The notes beneath the pieces are model-generated. The model made no database searches. It worked only from the letters and a program-made list of their open reading frames with translations, and was not told the origin of the DNA. This document shows positions 1 to 14,270 of a stretch of DNA of 64,000 bases, piece after piece. Origin of the DNA: Nectonema munidae (taxonomy: Eukaryota; Nematomorpha; Nectonematoida; Nectonematidae); contig JAUIRK010001049.1 in NCBI GenBank assembly GCA_030549495.1, positions 186,001 to 250,000 on the forward strand, given 5' to 3'. Each line of letters starts with the position of its first letter. The stretch's first letter is position 1. A program made the position numbers and the translations under genes.

Positions 1-2638
1 TATTTATACACTAGAAGAATTGATCACATTATTTTTTATTTAAAATTTTTTATAACAGAATCTGAAGTAATTTAGAATTTAATTATTCATTGTTATAAAA
101 GTGAAAAATAGAGTGACGACCTTTTTGTCGACCATTTTTGTCACAAGAAATGAAAATCACCTGCTCGAAAAGCAATTAATTATTATTATTATTAATCTTT
201 AAGCAATAAAGATATTTAAAAATAAAAACATTAAAATAATATTTGTGTTTATTCAAGTGTAATTTCTCATTAAAACAAAGATGAATAAATAACAAAAGTT
301 CATCAGAGCAACGTTAATTTGATTAATAATAATTATACAAAGTATATTACGAAAACTTTCTTGAATAATTTATAATCTTTTGAAAAAAATATTTGTCTCT
401 TCAACAGACAATCTTAAGATTGAATGCAATGTTTTCCCAAAAATATTCGCAATAATAAGATATTTATAAACATCTATAAAACACTTTCATGTTTTTGATA
501 TAGAATTTACATTTAATACTCATTTTTTTCTACGATGCTTGTATTAAGAGGCGGGACCTCATTTTGCCGGGAAAATAGCTGTAAAACGGATATATATATA
601 TATATAAATGTAGGGTATTGTTTAGTCCTCGCCTCTAATTAGGGAGGATCAAATACATAACTTTTATAAGTCAAATATAAACACAAATACTTTTATTCTT
701 GAATCTCAAAATTTCAAGCAAAAATACATTACTTTAGTGTATAAATACTAGAGATGTATTGGATATACGCATGCACAAAATTTTTACATCCTATTCGCAT
801 TCGCGAATCATTTAAGTTTCAACGTCCACAATTTTCAAACATTTTACTTTATCCAAAATTTTATGCTAAGTACGTCTTATTGAACATTATTTAAAAATGA
901 TGCATTTTGTTAGCGTAAAAGACAGTGCACAGCTTCAATTCTCCTTTCTATTTGTGTATATACGCTATTATGATTTAATTGCTCTTAGTTTCTCTCGTAT
1001 TGATGAATAATAATCCCATAGCAAATTACGATGAAGATGATAATGATGAAATATAACTATTTATTTTATGATAAAATATTTGTGAAATTAAAAAAGATAG
1101 ATTTAATGCACAAAATTATATATAGCAGAAGCGAGAATGATAAAAATATTTTCTTTTTCTTTTTTAAAAGCAAAGTATATACTTGCTTTGACATCTGTGT
1201 TAAATTTTATCCAAATTTTACCGGTCCCTATAATTAATCACTATATACTAGATTTTTTGTTTAAAATGGCTGGAATCTAGAATTAATGCCCATCTTTTTG
1301 TCAAAATGGATGACCTAAATTAAAGATTATTATATTAATTTAAAGATATTGTATATTTTTATATATTATTTATTTAAAGACATTAAAATTAAGGATTATT
1401 GAAAATACTTTTCAACATAATTAAATATCAAATTATTAGGAAATTGAATCTGATTTCTGACTTAAAAAAAGGGCTTTCAATCAGCCTAAAAAATTTTGGA
1501 TAGAAATTGGTGGAAATAAATAACGACATTTAAAAAGGACGCCCCAAACTGAAATTCGATTAACAAGCAAGAAATACAAATGTTGGATTTTTACAAGTAA
1601 GTCGATTCACGTCTTTACAGTTTGTATCTCAGGAAAGAGGAATGCTGAAAGTGTAAAGAATGAGAAAAACTTCATCGTCTCTTTAGAAAGAAAGCTGAAG
1701 TATTGATTTATTTTCAACAAAGGATAGGAGGGTTTTCAGAGCTATAAGATGTGTTTGAAAAATAAGTAGCCCTACTTCAAACTCAATAGGGGGTTGTTTG
1801 CCTGTTTTTCAAAATTATTCGCACTTTCGTAAGGACACTTTCCACGATGCACCTGGTGGAGGCTGAGTTTAAGGTTATTTTGTTATTTTGAAAAAACAAG
1901 CAAATCAGTTGGGTATAGAAGGCGGGATTTAAAGTACCCAAGTAATGAACCTGGTATCACCTATATTATCAGGAAGTCACAGACTAACCCCCCCCCCCCC
2001 CCCTCATTATATGTTCCTTAAAATAAAATATATTCCAATAAAGAGTTATTCTTCCAACTATCTTATTACAATCTTTTAATTGATGAATAAATTAAACATC
2101 TAGTCATGGGTAAAAATAAGCTCGGCAACATGCAGTGTAGTTATAACAATTTTTTTTATCTTGCTTCACATTTACTTTAATGGGTCGATAGAATATTTGA
2201 TTTCTATTTCTAGCGATCATTGAGCAAAAAAGTTCGGCAAGCCCTGAGCTAGATGATTCGGATACGGTAATCTTGTAGTTTTTTAGATAGGCGATTACAA
2301 TCCTAGATGTTCCTCGATATTATACATATCACGCGTACATTTTGGCACATATGTCACTAAGTAGTTTTTAAAAATATTCGATAAATTTTAAAGTACTTTA
2401 TCAAATTATTAAGTAATTTATAACAAAATGTGCTTAGATTTAGATTATAAGTCTACAACTTCGTTAGTGTATTACTGCTATTATAAATTTTCATGCATAA
2501 AATGTTCGTAACCTAAAATTAGGCACAAGTAGGCTGGAAATGCACGTTTTAATGCCTGCCTTAGAATCAATATATACCAGCCAATATTAACGAAGATGAC
2601 ATTTTTCTTACTAAATGCATCATTTCAATTAAACTCAC
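1..2638. other. CKAP5 intron 9, remainder; no gene seen
   Basis: AT-rich intronic sequence. No TOG3 exon is recognisable on the minus strand. It contains a short (TA)n run near 588-606 and a run of 16 C at 1988-2003. Open frames here, such as 1031-1237, have no coding look. Confidence 0.6.
1988..2003. repeat. Homopolymer C16
   Basis: An uninterrupted run of 16 cytosines inside CKAP5 intron 9. Confidence 0.9.
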
Positions 2639-2756
2639 CCTTTTTGTTGTTCCCAACCCAACTTTCTGTCAGTCAAAGAATAAAGTAATTTGAAAACTGA
2701 GTGAACACTTTTCCCTCCAAAAGTGCCAACAAGATTAAGGCCGGAAAATTTCATCA
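2639..2756 (-). CDS. CKAP5: CKAP5 exon 9 (end of TOG2), last exon in the window
   Basis: After a 155-bp intron the exon codes for NLVGTFGGKSVHSVF and LTDRKL, comparable to CKAP5 ALKVVGEKAVNPFL and DKLKLDKI. About six extra residues precede the Val-Gly motif, so the acceptor (GTAAAAG at 2757) is less certain than the donor GTGAGT at 2638. Confidence 0.72.
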
Positions 2757-5700
2757 CTTTTACAAAAGTAGCAATGAGCAAGTGTAGTAGCAGCGAACCA
2801 GTGATGGATGGAGCACTTTCGTCAAGCAGCACTATACATGCTTAGTTGAAATGGATATGCCGAATATAATGCTCCCATCCAAAAAACAAAGACTTGGATT
2901 AGAGATGTTACCTAAGGCTGACACAGAAGCTTCCCTGACGCTGGGATCGGTATCGTTGATGCTCCTTAGTAGAGTCGTGAGCAGGCCTTTGCGAAGCTTC
3001 TTCGGCACTGAAGAGGACCCAAAAACGGAGTTGGAGAAAAGACGCGCTATGAAGCCCACACTTTCTGCCCTGACTGAAGGGTTTTTGTTTTCTGTGTAAA
3101 AAATAACTTGATCACAATAAGATGAAATTCTAAATTATGTTCGGCCATTTGGACCAAATTCAACACTCAAAATCAGAAAAAAGTCCTTTAATTATGAAGT
3201 TTAAGTTAAATACTTTAGTTTTGCGTTTGTAACAAATTTTTATGGGATCTTATACAATATATGAATGAATAAGATAAATACATAAAACCTCGATATAACG
3301 ATCATCTTGATAAAGGTAAAGGTACCATCGCGTGTTTTCATCGAGAAGGCACAATTGCGCCCCTTGTATCAAACTATGAGGAAAGCAGGCTTGATGCGAG
3401 ATCGAACCCAGGACCTTGAGTTATCGAATACAGCATCTAACCAACGCTACTCACGCCCCCATAACTGGTCTTATTATCGATGTGGTCTCAATAATGAAAA
3501 AAAACTTATTTTTGTTTGCTTTGTATGTTATTGATTGAAAAAATATTTTTCAAATTGCGTTTGAGCTTTAGCAAAAGCTGCCCAAGCTTCTGTAAAATAG
3601 TTCTTCAAACAAAAGTTTTTTTATGCATTCTAACATTTTTAAGGCTTCTTCTAAATTACAACTTTTTTTTCTTTTTCCTGAGAGTACTTGCTTTCTCAGT
3701 TTAAACAAAGTTTTGTTTTGAACTGATAGATTATATTAGAGATATTATAATCTAGGGGCTAGCAAAAATAACAACTTTTTTCTCACATTTTTTTCTTCAA
3801 CATGAGAAAGAATCTCATTTTCTAATATATCTTCGGATATCGTGGATACGATTCTATATTCCCATCCATCAAGTAGTTCTTCAGATGTACGTAAATCTTC
3901 ATTAACTTCAATATAAGTTTGAGGTGCCATTGGTTCATCAACTTTGTACTTTTCAGCTGTTTTTTCAATAAGCTCTTCGAGTGAACCTCCATCTTCTCTT
4001 TCAATTGAAACACAACATGGGCGCACATCCGGGGGCTAGGGGGGGGGGGCGAAAATGACCTTCGCCACCCCCCCCCCCCAAAATAATTTTCTATAAGTAA
4101 GAGTTGCTGCTTGTTTATAAAACATGTATGATCGCATAGAAGGAATGCAGACTTTCGAATCAATCAAACATCATGCCAAGCTGCTCTTAAATTCTTATCG
4201 AACATATTTTACAGACGATGTGTGAGAGCTATATAATAATAATAATCCATTGCTTCAATATGCACACAATAACTAAGCAATGTTTATCACAGTGTCTCGT
4301 AGTATTTTTGAGCGATATCAGTTTTTGAAAATTTCTCCAATGAAAGGATCAAGAAAGTATATAAAATGTTGCTCACGTTTTTTGTTTTTAAATTGTGCCC
4401 CCCCCCTGCCTATCTACTTTTTTTCTGGTTACACCACTGCCTTTATCTAATTTGCATTTAGAGTTAAATTAAAATAGTTTTCAATCGTTACAATTTTATA
4501 TCAATGAATATTGTTAGACTCGCGCTAAGATTTATTTTTAAACAAAGGTCATTTAATCTTTATCACTACGTTTTTTATATTTTGTAACATTTGAAAACTT
4601 TAATTTTTTCAAATCAAGAAATTTTTTTAATAGCTATTTGGGAATGAATATTTTGACTAGCTATTCGGTTTAAAAGCAAGAATACTCTATTTGCTTAATA
4701 TTTGAGCAGAGATATTTTTTATAATGTTCGATTGTTAAATTTTATAAGTAACACTGTACATAATCAAATGACTTTTTTAAAGAAAATTTGTTGATTATTA
4801 TAGTAAAAATATAATATCGAAACAAAATGTTTAAGTTGTTAAAAATGTACTTAATCTATTTGTGACAGCTGTCAGAATTTTATCTGTAGACAGAAATATT
4901 CAAAAAAACGCCATGATTTTCTTTTCTCGTATACTTTGATTTATGATAATTTGGTTCTCGAACATTTCGCCCCATTATTTTGATAAGACAGTTCGTCCCA
5001 TGGACAATTCGACCCATTATTTTCATAAGACATTTTCTTTAATGGACAATTCGCCCCGTTATTTTCATAGGACATTTTGTCTCATGGACAATTAAGAGAT
5101 AAAATGATTAATTTGAAATAATTTAATAGAGAATAAACAAGAATATAAATTTTTTTAATAATTTTACACATATAAGCAAAGATGAATGAAACAAATAGCC
5201 TATGAGACAATTTGTCCAGGGGGCAAATTGTCTATGGGGCGAAATATCTGTCGACCGTTAGTTTATTTTTTAATTATAAGTGCTACTTATATAGCTACTT
5301 AAATGTTGGCTTTTGCTGCTTATAAAAACTTGAAAATATTAAATAAACTCCAATTCTTTATGCCTCCTATTATTCTGAGAACAGACGGTTCCATTTTAAA
5401 ATAGTGAAAATTGCTTTATTAGTTTATTTTGTTTCCTTTCTCTCTTATGTTAATTATGTAGCAAATTTTTCAATTTTAAGTAAAATTTAAGGTGCATCGG
5501 GTGTATTTTCATTGACAAGGCACTGGTGTACCGCTTATGTCAAACTATGAACAAATTCGAAATTCGTTCAAATTCGAAGCATCGATGAGGAATCGAATCC
5601 AGAGGCTTCCGTGCTGAGTCCATCTCAACCAACCTGCCATGCCACCCATAGAGTATGCTGTAGGGGATACGTCAAATTAGTTTTCAAAAAACTTAAGTTA

Positions 5701-8700
5701 TGCTCTAAAAAATTTTGGTTTTTATTGAAGCTCTATAACTTTTTCTGATAGACTTTTTTTCCTTAAAAGTTATTATAAAAGGCAAATCTGCAAAATGTTA
5801 AAAGGTATTTTACTTTTTGTAGCTTGTATCAATTTAGCTTTTAAACTATTTTTGAATGATGCTGAGTAAAATGAAATAATGCGATCTTAATTTTTTGTTT
5901 GCACAATTATAACTTCATTTTATACCCTTGCCCCTGAATCAATCACATTTTTTCATATAAACATCGCAGGGTGTCTAGTAGAATCTTTGCCTTTAGACTA
6001 CTTTCACTCATATAAAACTATCCAACCTTCAGTTATTTGTTTTCTCTATGAATCAAATATCCTTTTATCAATTCATGTAATGTGCCTGGTAGACTACTTC
6101 ATTTTTCAAATGAAAAGCCTATTCCACCCCCTAACAATTTTGGATTTTTTTAAACTAGTGTATATTCGATGGTTGTAGGTAAAAATGCCCTCTAATTTTT
6201 GATTTTCAGAATTTTTTTTAATTATATAAATATTTTTATTTGGTACCGTTTTGAAAGGCTAATTTTCTAAAATTTCTTAATATATAGGGTTTTTTTCTTT
6301 ATAAAGTTCTTGAAAACAATAACAAAGGTGCATATTTGTGGGAATGTGTTCTTAAAATCAGTTAAAACACAAATTATATTTAGAAAGTGTTCTGATACAC
6401 AAAGTCCAAAAATATTTGCTGTTTTATAAATTATTTTTTTGTATTTAAAAAATTGTCGTATGCTGAGTTTTTTAGTTTACTTTAATTAAATTTTAAAAAT
6501 TAATAATATTAATTAATTTTAATTAATAATTTTTTGAATTTTTTTGTTTGGGCATTTTTTCCTACTTTTTAATTAGGGGCATTTTTTCCTACTTTTTAAT
6601 TGGGAGCATTTTTTCTGCGCACCATATTCGATATGCAAATTTAATTAAAATATTTTCGCTGGAAGTATAGTATTTAAATTCACCAATTTTGTAAAAAAAA
6701 AATAAAGTAGTCCTATAAATTTAGGACTTTAGATATTCGCTGAATACACTCTATTTTAAAGGATTGCTTGAATATTTGTTCTCCCGTGGTATTTCCAGAC
6801 CACTAATTTTGAAAATTGTAACTAAAAAATTCAAAACACTCTTTGATTTCATCTGATTTATACACCGAAACCGCTTCAACTGCCCAATTGCATGCTTGAG
6901 TCACGACTATTGTTTACTTACATCTGTTGCACAACTACAGCTGTCAAACTTTGCTAAAACATGTCTAAGCAAAAGTTTTCTATAATTCGTTTTTATACAC
7001 TGAAAATCACCCCCTTTTTGTTTATATGTAAAAACAAAATCTTTATAGATAATTGGAAATCTTTGGAATATGAAGGAGCATTATCTAAAAAAGTAGAACT
7101 TTACGATTTGTTTCATCATCCGATTATTGAAATTAAATACCCACCCTTTGAACACTTGGGAAGTCATTCAAGCTTTTTTGTTGTAAAACCATTTAAAAAG
7201 TAAATTATTATCTACATTTGTATTTTTAAAACAGCGTGGTTTTTTTGTATTCACAATAATAACTAGCGTTTCAAATTCATCACATTTGTTAAACTTAATC
7301 CAATTTCGTCCATGTTAAATATATCGCAATCATTGTAGTCTGAAGGAAATTCTTTAATTTTTGCATCGGATTCTCCATATACGGCTCCAAATGATATTGA
7401 ATGTCATTGTTTGAAACGGTCTAACCAGCCGGACGAAGCTTTAAAGTTAGTTTTATTTAGTTTCGAAGCAAAAAAAGTTATTTTTTCGTGTATCATTTGA
7501 AGTGAAACTGAAAGATTCAGGCTTTGAGCTTTCTGAAACCATTTCCAAAAAGCAGCATCAATATCATCATACGTAGAAGAAGTTACTCTTTTTCTATTGT
7601 TTAATGAAGTAGTTTCAAACGCTTTCAAATATTCTTCTTTTTTCTTCAAAATTGTTTGAACTTTGCCGCTAAATAGCGTTGAATTTTGCCCTCTGACAAT
7701 TTTATTAAAGAAATTTTATCTTTGAGGCTTAGTTCATTACGTTTCATTTTAACCATTTTGAATTATTGTAAACTTCCAAACAAAATAATATGGAGACAAA
7801 CAATTCAAGAAATAGTTAAAAATTCAAAGATTTGAAAAAAGAAAAAAACACTACTATTGAACAATATAGAAAAAAATTAAGACTTTAACAACAAATAAAT
7901 GTGTATCAGTTCAAATAACTAACTGGGCAACGCAAAAAATAGAAAAGCAATGGCTTGATAAAAAGAATAATCCATCTTTATTGCAGCTACACTACTACAC
8001 ACAACACCCACACAGACATATACTCTATCACATACGCTTCACTAATAACACATGTGACAATTTGAGACGTATACCCTCACATAGTCACACACACATACTA
8101 TTACATGCTACAAAAGGGTATGATGTAGTAAAAACATATTAGAAAAGATGCCCTTTGCGGAATCAGAAGGGTGGTCGTTCTACCGAGAAAACTTGTGTGA
8201 CAAATATATGGTTAAAAAAGCGTCATCACAAAATAAAGTCGCAATTATGAGGAGGTCGTAAAGCGTGATTTTAGTGTAATGTATTTAAGAAAAAAAAACT
8301 CAAACAAACGCAGAGAGATTTCGGACAACATGATGTCCTCCATAGTCATTAGTACAAAAATAGACTAAAAGAGAAAAAGATGATAAGAAGTTTTGTTAAT
8401 ATTTTCAAAGTATTTTTTTCTTCAATATTATATATTATATATATTTATGAAGATTTTTTTTATAATTTATGAAATGAAATTTTAAAAAATAACTTTAAAT
8501 AAATTTAAATTTCAGAAAATTATTGTAGTTTTGGAAAAAAGATTTTCAGAGTAAGGATTATTGAAGAGTCAATGAATTTAAACAAAACTTGTAAAAAACT
8601 AATCAGACTATGAAGTATTTGGATTAGTGAGTTAGGGATTAAGAAGGTTTGACTGTACTTCCAACTTTAAAACATTAAGAAAGTTAGATGAGCTTAGGTG

Positions 8701-11700
8701 AGAACACCGAATTTTTTTATCAAATGCGACAAACTTGAGTAATATAATTATTATTTTTCAAGAATAAATATCTTATATTTATATATATAGCAAACCTTTA
8801 GGCACCTTCCATCAAAGCTACGGACGACACCAAGGTTATAAAATCCTGATTTTATAAAAAAAATGTTTAGCGTAAAATTTGGGAAATTCAATCTCATTAT
8901 TCTAAAGATGCCTGCAAAGTAACCGATTCATGTCGAAAAAAGAATCAAAATCTTGACTAAAGGATTTTGCCAGCGGGCATCCAGTGCGATGACTATTCAA
9001 TCAGCAATCGCTTATATGAAGGTTTATCCCATTGTGCTCATGTGTGGTGAAACATAGGAAAATGCTTTCTAATGAAAAAACTAGAGAACTTGTGAACTGA
9101 ACTGTGAAATTTTTAAATAAAAAAACCTTCTTTATTCTTGAAAATGATGAAATATGTTCTCAAAACTCTTTATATTCAATAATAAATTCTCTGTATATAT
9201 TGAATATACAGAGTGTTTCTTCAGAGAATTTCGAACTAATCAAGTTCCAATTTTTTGTCAGTTAATATCTAAAATATTTTAAGAAGTTACAAAAAAATTT
9301 TTTAATTCCAAAAACCCTAATACGCAACAAAAGTGATTATTATATAGAGACGTTCACTCGACAGAAATTACTTGACTTTAATCTTTGAAATGTTTAAATG
9401 CACGTGTTGTTGTATTTTACAAAGTTTTCTAATCTTTTTTAAAAAGATTTCTCATGAAAAAAGTTCAACGTTTTGCCCCAAAAAATCCGAAAACTTGTAT
9501 TTTCCTGAAATCCGGGGTGATTTAAGGGTCGACAAAAAAGCGGAAAAATGGGTTGAGAGTGATTGCTCTGGTGAAATAGAAGAGAACCTGTAGCTTCAAG
9601 CACGTCATCGTGAATGCACTCATAGGAGGGAAGAGTGACAGCAACGTGGTCAACAGCATTCCTGAGCGAAATCACAATGTTCGGTTTTTTCTCCTTGAAT
9701 TTGTCGAGTAGTAAGGAAGTGCATGATGTGGAAAACTGAGCAAACTTTTTCCTTAGGCCTAAAACGACAGAAAAACGTTTTCCATTTTCAATTTTATCAT
9801 TTACTCGCGAAGTTAAGCAGGATGTAGAATCGGAATCGAGTTTAGGAAGATAACATACCTACTTACGCTATAAAGGTTTTGTTAAAATTATCAACCTTAT
9901 ATCTATCTAACTACACCGCTTATTTATATAAGCAACTCCATTTTCTAGATCAGACCTCAGACTACTTTGATTGGCATATTTTTTTAGTATTAAATTTTTT
10001 TTTATATTAAATTACAAAAATTTTATAATTATAATAAAATATAATTTTTATTAAAATCCAAAAATTTACAAAAGATCCATATGAGGCCTGAGGGTTGCTA
10101 CTCAATTTTTGACCTGAGTACAGGCCTGCAAGTTTAATAACTCGTTTGCAAATAAAAAAAACGTGTAAATAAACGAATTAGTAAAATTAACAAATAAATC
10201 ATTATAATCCTATTTAGATTTTAATGGGACCGAAATTACCCGGAGATTGCATGGGAGTCAAATTAAGTCTCACCCAAATCCGCCTTTATATGTGTTATAT
10301 AAAGTATTTAATCAATTTTACGTCATTTCTTTCATTTATATAACCAACTTCACAGTGCACAGCCTATTTTCTCTGCATGCGTTAAAATAGCAAATATAGA
10401 AAGAACCTTGAGGAAGAAGAGCAAGAGCGTTTATAGCGACACCAACAACAGCAACATTTTTGTCAATTGATATGACTTTCTTAAGCACTTTCACCAAATC
10501 CCCGTAATGAGAGGAAGAACACAACTTCGGATTTTCGGTGAGCAGAAGCAAGAGACTTTCTAGAGCTTCTTTCCGATCAGACCATTTTACTTCTTCCACG
10601 CGAGAAAAAAAATCTTTTGGCAGGAGAGACAAAACATCGACCTCCTCTAAAAGGTCCAATTTGTCGGGCTAAGAGAAAATGAAGAGAGTCACGGTAGAGT
10701 CCAAAATCTGACAGGTCATAAGTCATGCAATTCCTTTATGTTTAAGTGTGAAGACAAAGATATCCATAAAAAGTATAGAAAGATGTCGGAATCATGAATA
10801 AATCTAGGCTGTGCCGCTATTACATTAAAGGAAAACCACTTTTCATTAAACAAGGGTAGCTTGAAGGAATGAGCAAGTGGCACAAGAGAAAACTAGGCAA
10901 AGGAACATGGCCCCTAGTGTCCTATAGTTAACCACCACACTGGCCAGCACATACACACATTCATAATATATATTAGAAGTTGGCAGTATTAGCATCATTC
11001 ATGTTTTTACTCGTGCTCCAATTATAAATAAGGTTGCTCTCCTCTCAAACAAATTGTGCATCTATTTCTTCATAGGATCATGTTTGGCGTATACTGTATT
11101 ATGTTCTGCCTGTTTAACTACAAGTATATAGCAATTACTTAACTAGAATAAGTACAGTAGCATTCATCGCTAGAATAAGGGTTTATAAAGAAATGATGAA
11201 AAAACTAGCTTCAAAGTGGAATCGAACGATGGACCTATGAATATACAGAGTGTTTCTTCAGAGAATTTGGCACTAATCAAGTTCCAATTTTTTGTCAGTT
11301 AATATCTAAACTATTTTAAGAAGTTCTTAATCAGAGAATAAATTTAGTTTTCATACATCTACTTATCTAATTAGACTACGAAAAACCTTATTCCTAAGTA
11401 ATGATTAAATAATATTTTAGCAAAATTCATCTGGAACATTTAAAAATTTGGGAGCAATCAATTTTGGCAATATATTTATTCCAGGTACGCAACAAAGTCA
11501 AAATTTTTAATGATTTTAACTCTCCAAAATTTTCGATCAATATATAAGGAATTTCACAAGATATGCGTATCTGATCCATTGTTGGGCATATACATTCAAT
11601 AGCTCAAGGAATATGTTTTCCTAACTCGCAAAGTCTAAACACGTATTTTGGTAAGTGAGCATTTTTTCTTGTTCAAAAGTAAATGTGATTTTTCATCTAT

Positions 11701-14198
11701 TTTTTGTTTTAGTAATTTTTTTTATACTTCTTTCAGATTGGATTTAACGTTAGGTTGTATATATGGCCCAATTCTCAAAAGGAAGATATTACTTTTGAAA
11801 AAGTTTTATCAAACAATATTTTACAACAATAAAAAGTTTTTTTATAGCATGAATTGAATCTAAATAAATGTATATACTGTTTTGGCTAAGTCTTTATATG
11901 AATATTTAAAATCTATTATTTTTCATTATCAATTTTGGGTTCATTTACTCAATCTAAATTTGAGCGATTGTTGAGCAGAGGCAGTAATGTAGTTAGGAAT
12001 GAAAAAGAACGCACCAATTTTTCAGCAAGGCTTTTTATAACACATTACAATATGGAAAGTTATCTATAATTTAGAGCATCTTTTTGCCTTTTCTTGATAA
12101 AATATAAAAAAATATTTTTTAAAAATAAATTTATATTATTTATATAATTATTATGTAAAGAAGGAAATAAAAAGTGAAACTTTCATTCAAAATAATTTAT
12201 AATAATATTAATTGTCGATCACTCACTCTCGCTTTCTTCAGATAACACATCCTTCTCAGCAATATTTTTTAAGATTTTAGGTATTTATTGAATGAGTGAA
12301 AAATGTCTTTAAGATCATCAGATTTTAAATTGGAAAATATTTTGAAAACGTACCAAAATTTTCTATAAGAATAGATTTAAAGGCGTATGAAAAAAACGAA
12401 AAATTATAAATGAATACAGTGAATAAATACAAAAATATTGTTGGTAAAAATGTCCGAGTAGCTACCTATGTGTCTGACACAGGGTTAGGTGTATCTAAAG
12501 TTATTAGAATTGTGTCATATAAAAAGCAATTACCTGTTGGCAGTGGTATTGCGGTTCTGTGCAATCTAGAGATTGAGCATCGACATTATCCGAAGGCTCT
12601 AAACCACAAGGAGACGCCATTTTATTCTTTTTAGAACGTAGAAAGCGACTAGGAGTTGGAGGCTTTATGTTTTGAGCAGAAATATTATTGAATTCTGCTT
12701 CAAGTTCGCTCAACAAAAATGGCTTTACGTTTTTAAGAGAAGAATGTATGGCTGAACCAATCCAAGTAAAAACTTAAAAATTGAAAATCATTGAATCCAT
12801 AATTAAAAATCTTACTATTAGAATACTTGTGTGTGTCAGGTTCTTTGCTTCACAACGAATACCAGGATCTTTATTATCCAAAATATTTGGCAATTCTTTG
12901 AAGATGGATTTGAGTGAAAAATTTGTCCATCCAAAAGCTCTTCAATAAAAAGAATTTCCAGTTTATATATTTTAGTTTGCAGAATAAATTCAGGATATTC
13001 TTTTAGTAAAGGAGTTCTTAGCCTGAGGCCCGATGAGACACTTTGTTTTAATTACTTTACGGTCTTTGTCTGTATTCACTCGAACTATTTTTCATCAAGA
13101 TTGTCAAAAGACTCACACGCAATAGCGTAAATGAATAATGGTAAAAAAATATTTTTTGACGGGGTCAGTTTATATTATAATTTATAGAAGGTACATCGTT
13201 GAAAGAGTTTGAAAAATCCTTCTAGAGTCAATCTGAAGAGCTTGAAAAAGAAGTTTCCGTGAAAATAGAAATATTTTGTCCGAATTAAAAACACAAAATG
13301 CGGGATTGCAAAAAAACAAAAATATAGATTCGGAGATTTTGATCAGTAATGAAAAATGTTATAATTCGGATGACATCTTAATAATCGGATTCAATTTCTT
13401 ACATACTTTACGAAAACACTCATTCGGTGAAAATCCCTAGCACCATTTTTATTTTGCCTTGTCATTTCATTTGTCTTTGGCTGCAGCAAACACAAACATT
13501 TTTCTTCTAAAAGGAAAATGCGCTTCAAATATATAGAAATAACGGAGAATGAATAAAGTGATTTCTCATAGCTTAAATGTGTTAAATATCTCAAAAAGTC
13601 CTCTTTTCATTTCTTCTCAGAAAGCTTTAAATTTTCCTCAACCTTTCATGATTTTCCTTTACGAGTACTATGTTACAAGGTTTACCTTAATTCTAGAAAA
13701 ACCTAAAAGGTAAATTCACCAAATTAGTTTTTTAAGTGAGTTGACAAACGAAAAATTGTATTTAAAGCAATGAAATCGAGCGAGCACTACTCTTAAAGTG
13801 TTACAATGGAGTTAACTACGAAAATTTTATTTAAAACATGAAGCAAGAAAAATAATTTTTCATTAAGAGATATCAGAAAGTTTTATTTGACTATTTTTAC
13901 TTGTTTTTTTATAGACTGGATCAATTGGCACAATCGGAAGTTCTAAGTATATATAGGTAAATTAAAGAAACCTTTTGAGGAGTCTTTATTAAAAAAAATT
14001 GAAAATATATGAACTTGAATGAGGAGTTGTAAGCAAAGATTGGATTGCTTGCCTCTGCTCGTATTCTTTATTTATTTGTCCCATGCACTACGCGCATTAC
14101 ACCAACATATTCAAAAAAAGTATGAAAACATATGAAACGTATATGAGGAGTTTGTAAGCAAGAACTTATTTGCTTGCAATATAGGAAGAGTCGAAACT

Positions 14199-14270
<72 letters not shown>

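Noticed and set aside
2851-3099. Plus-strand open frame opposite CKAP5 exon 8
   Set aside because: Antisense shadow of a well-supported exon. The same applies to 9372-9593, 12410-12634, 14469-14678, 17092-17463 and 45431-45715.
3390-3460. Possible tRNA gene on the minus strand
   Set aside because: A and B boxes are present, but no acceptor stem closes, and the related copy at 5491-5648 shows it is a SINE.
6961-7203. 80-codon plus-strand frame starting with ATG in CKAP5 intron 7
   Set aside because: Isolated, no recognised domain, no splice signals, and next to a decayed transposon.
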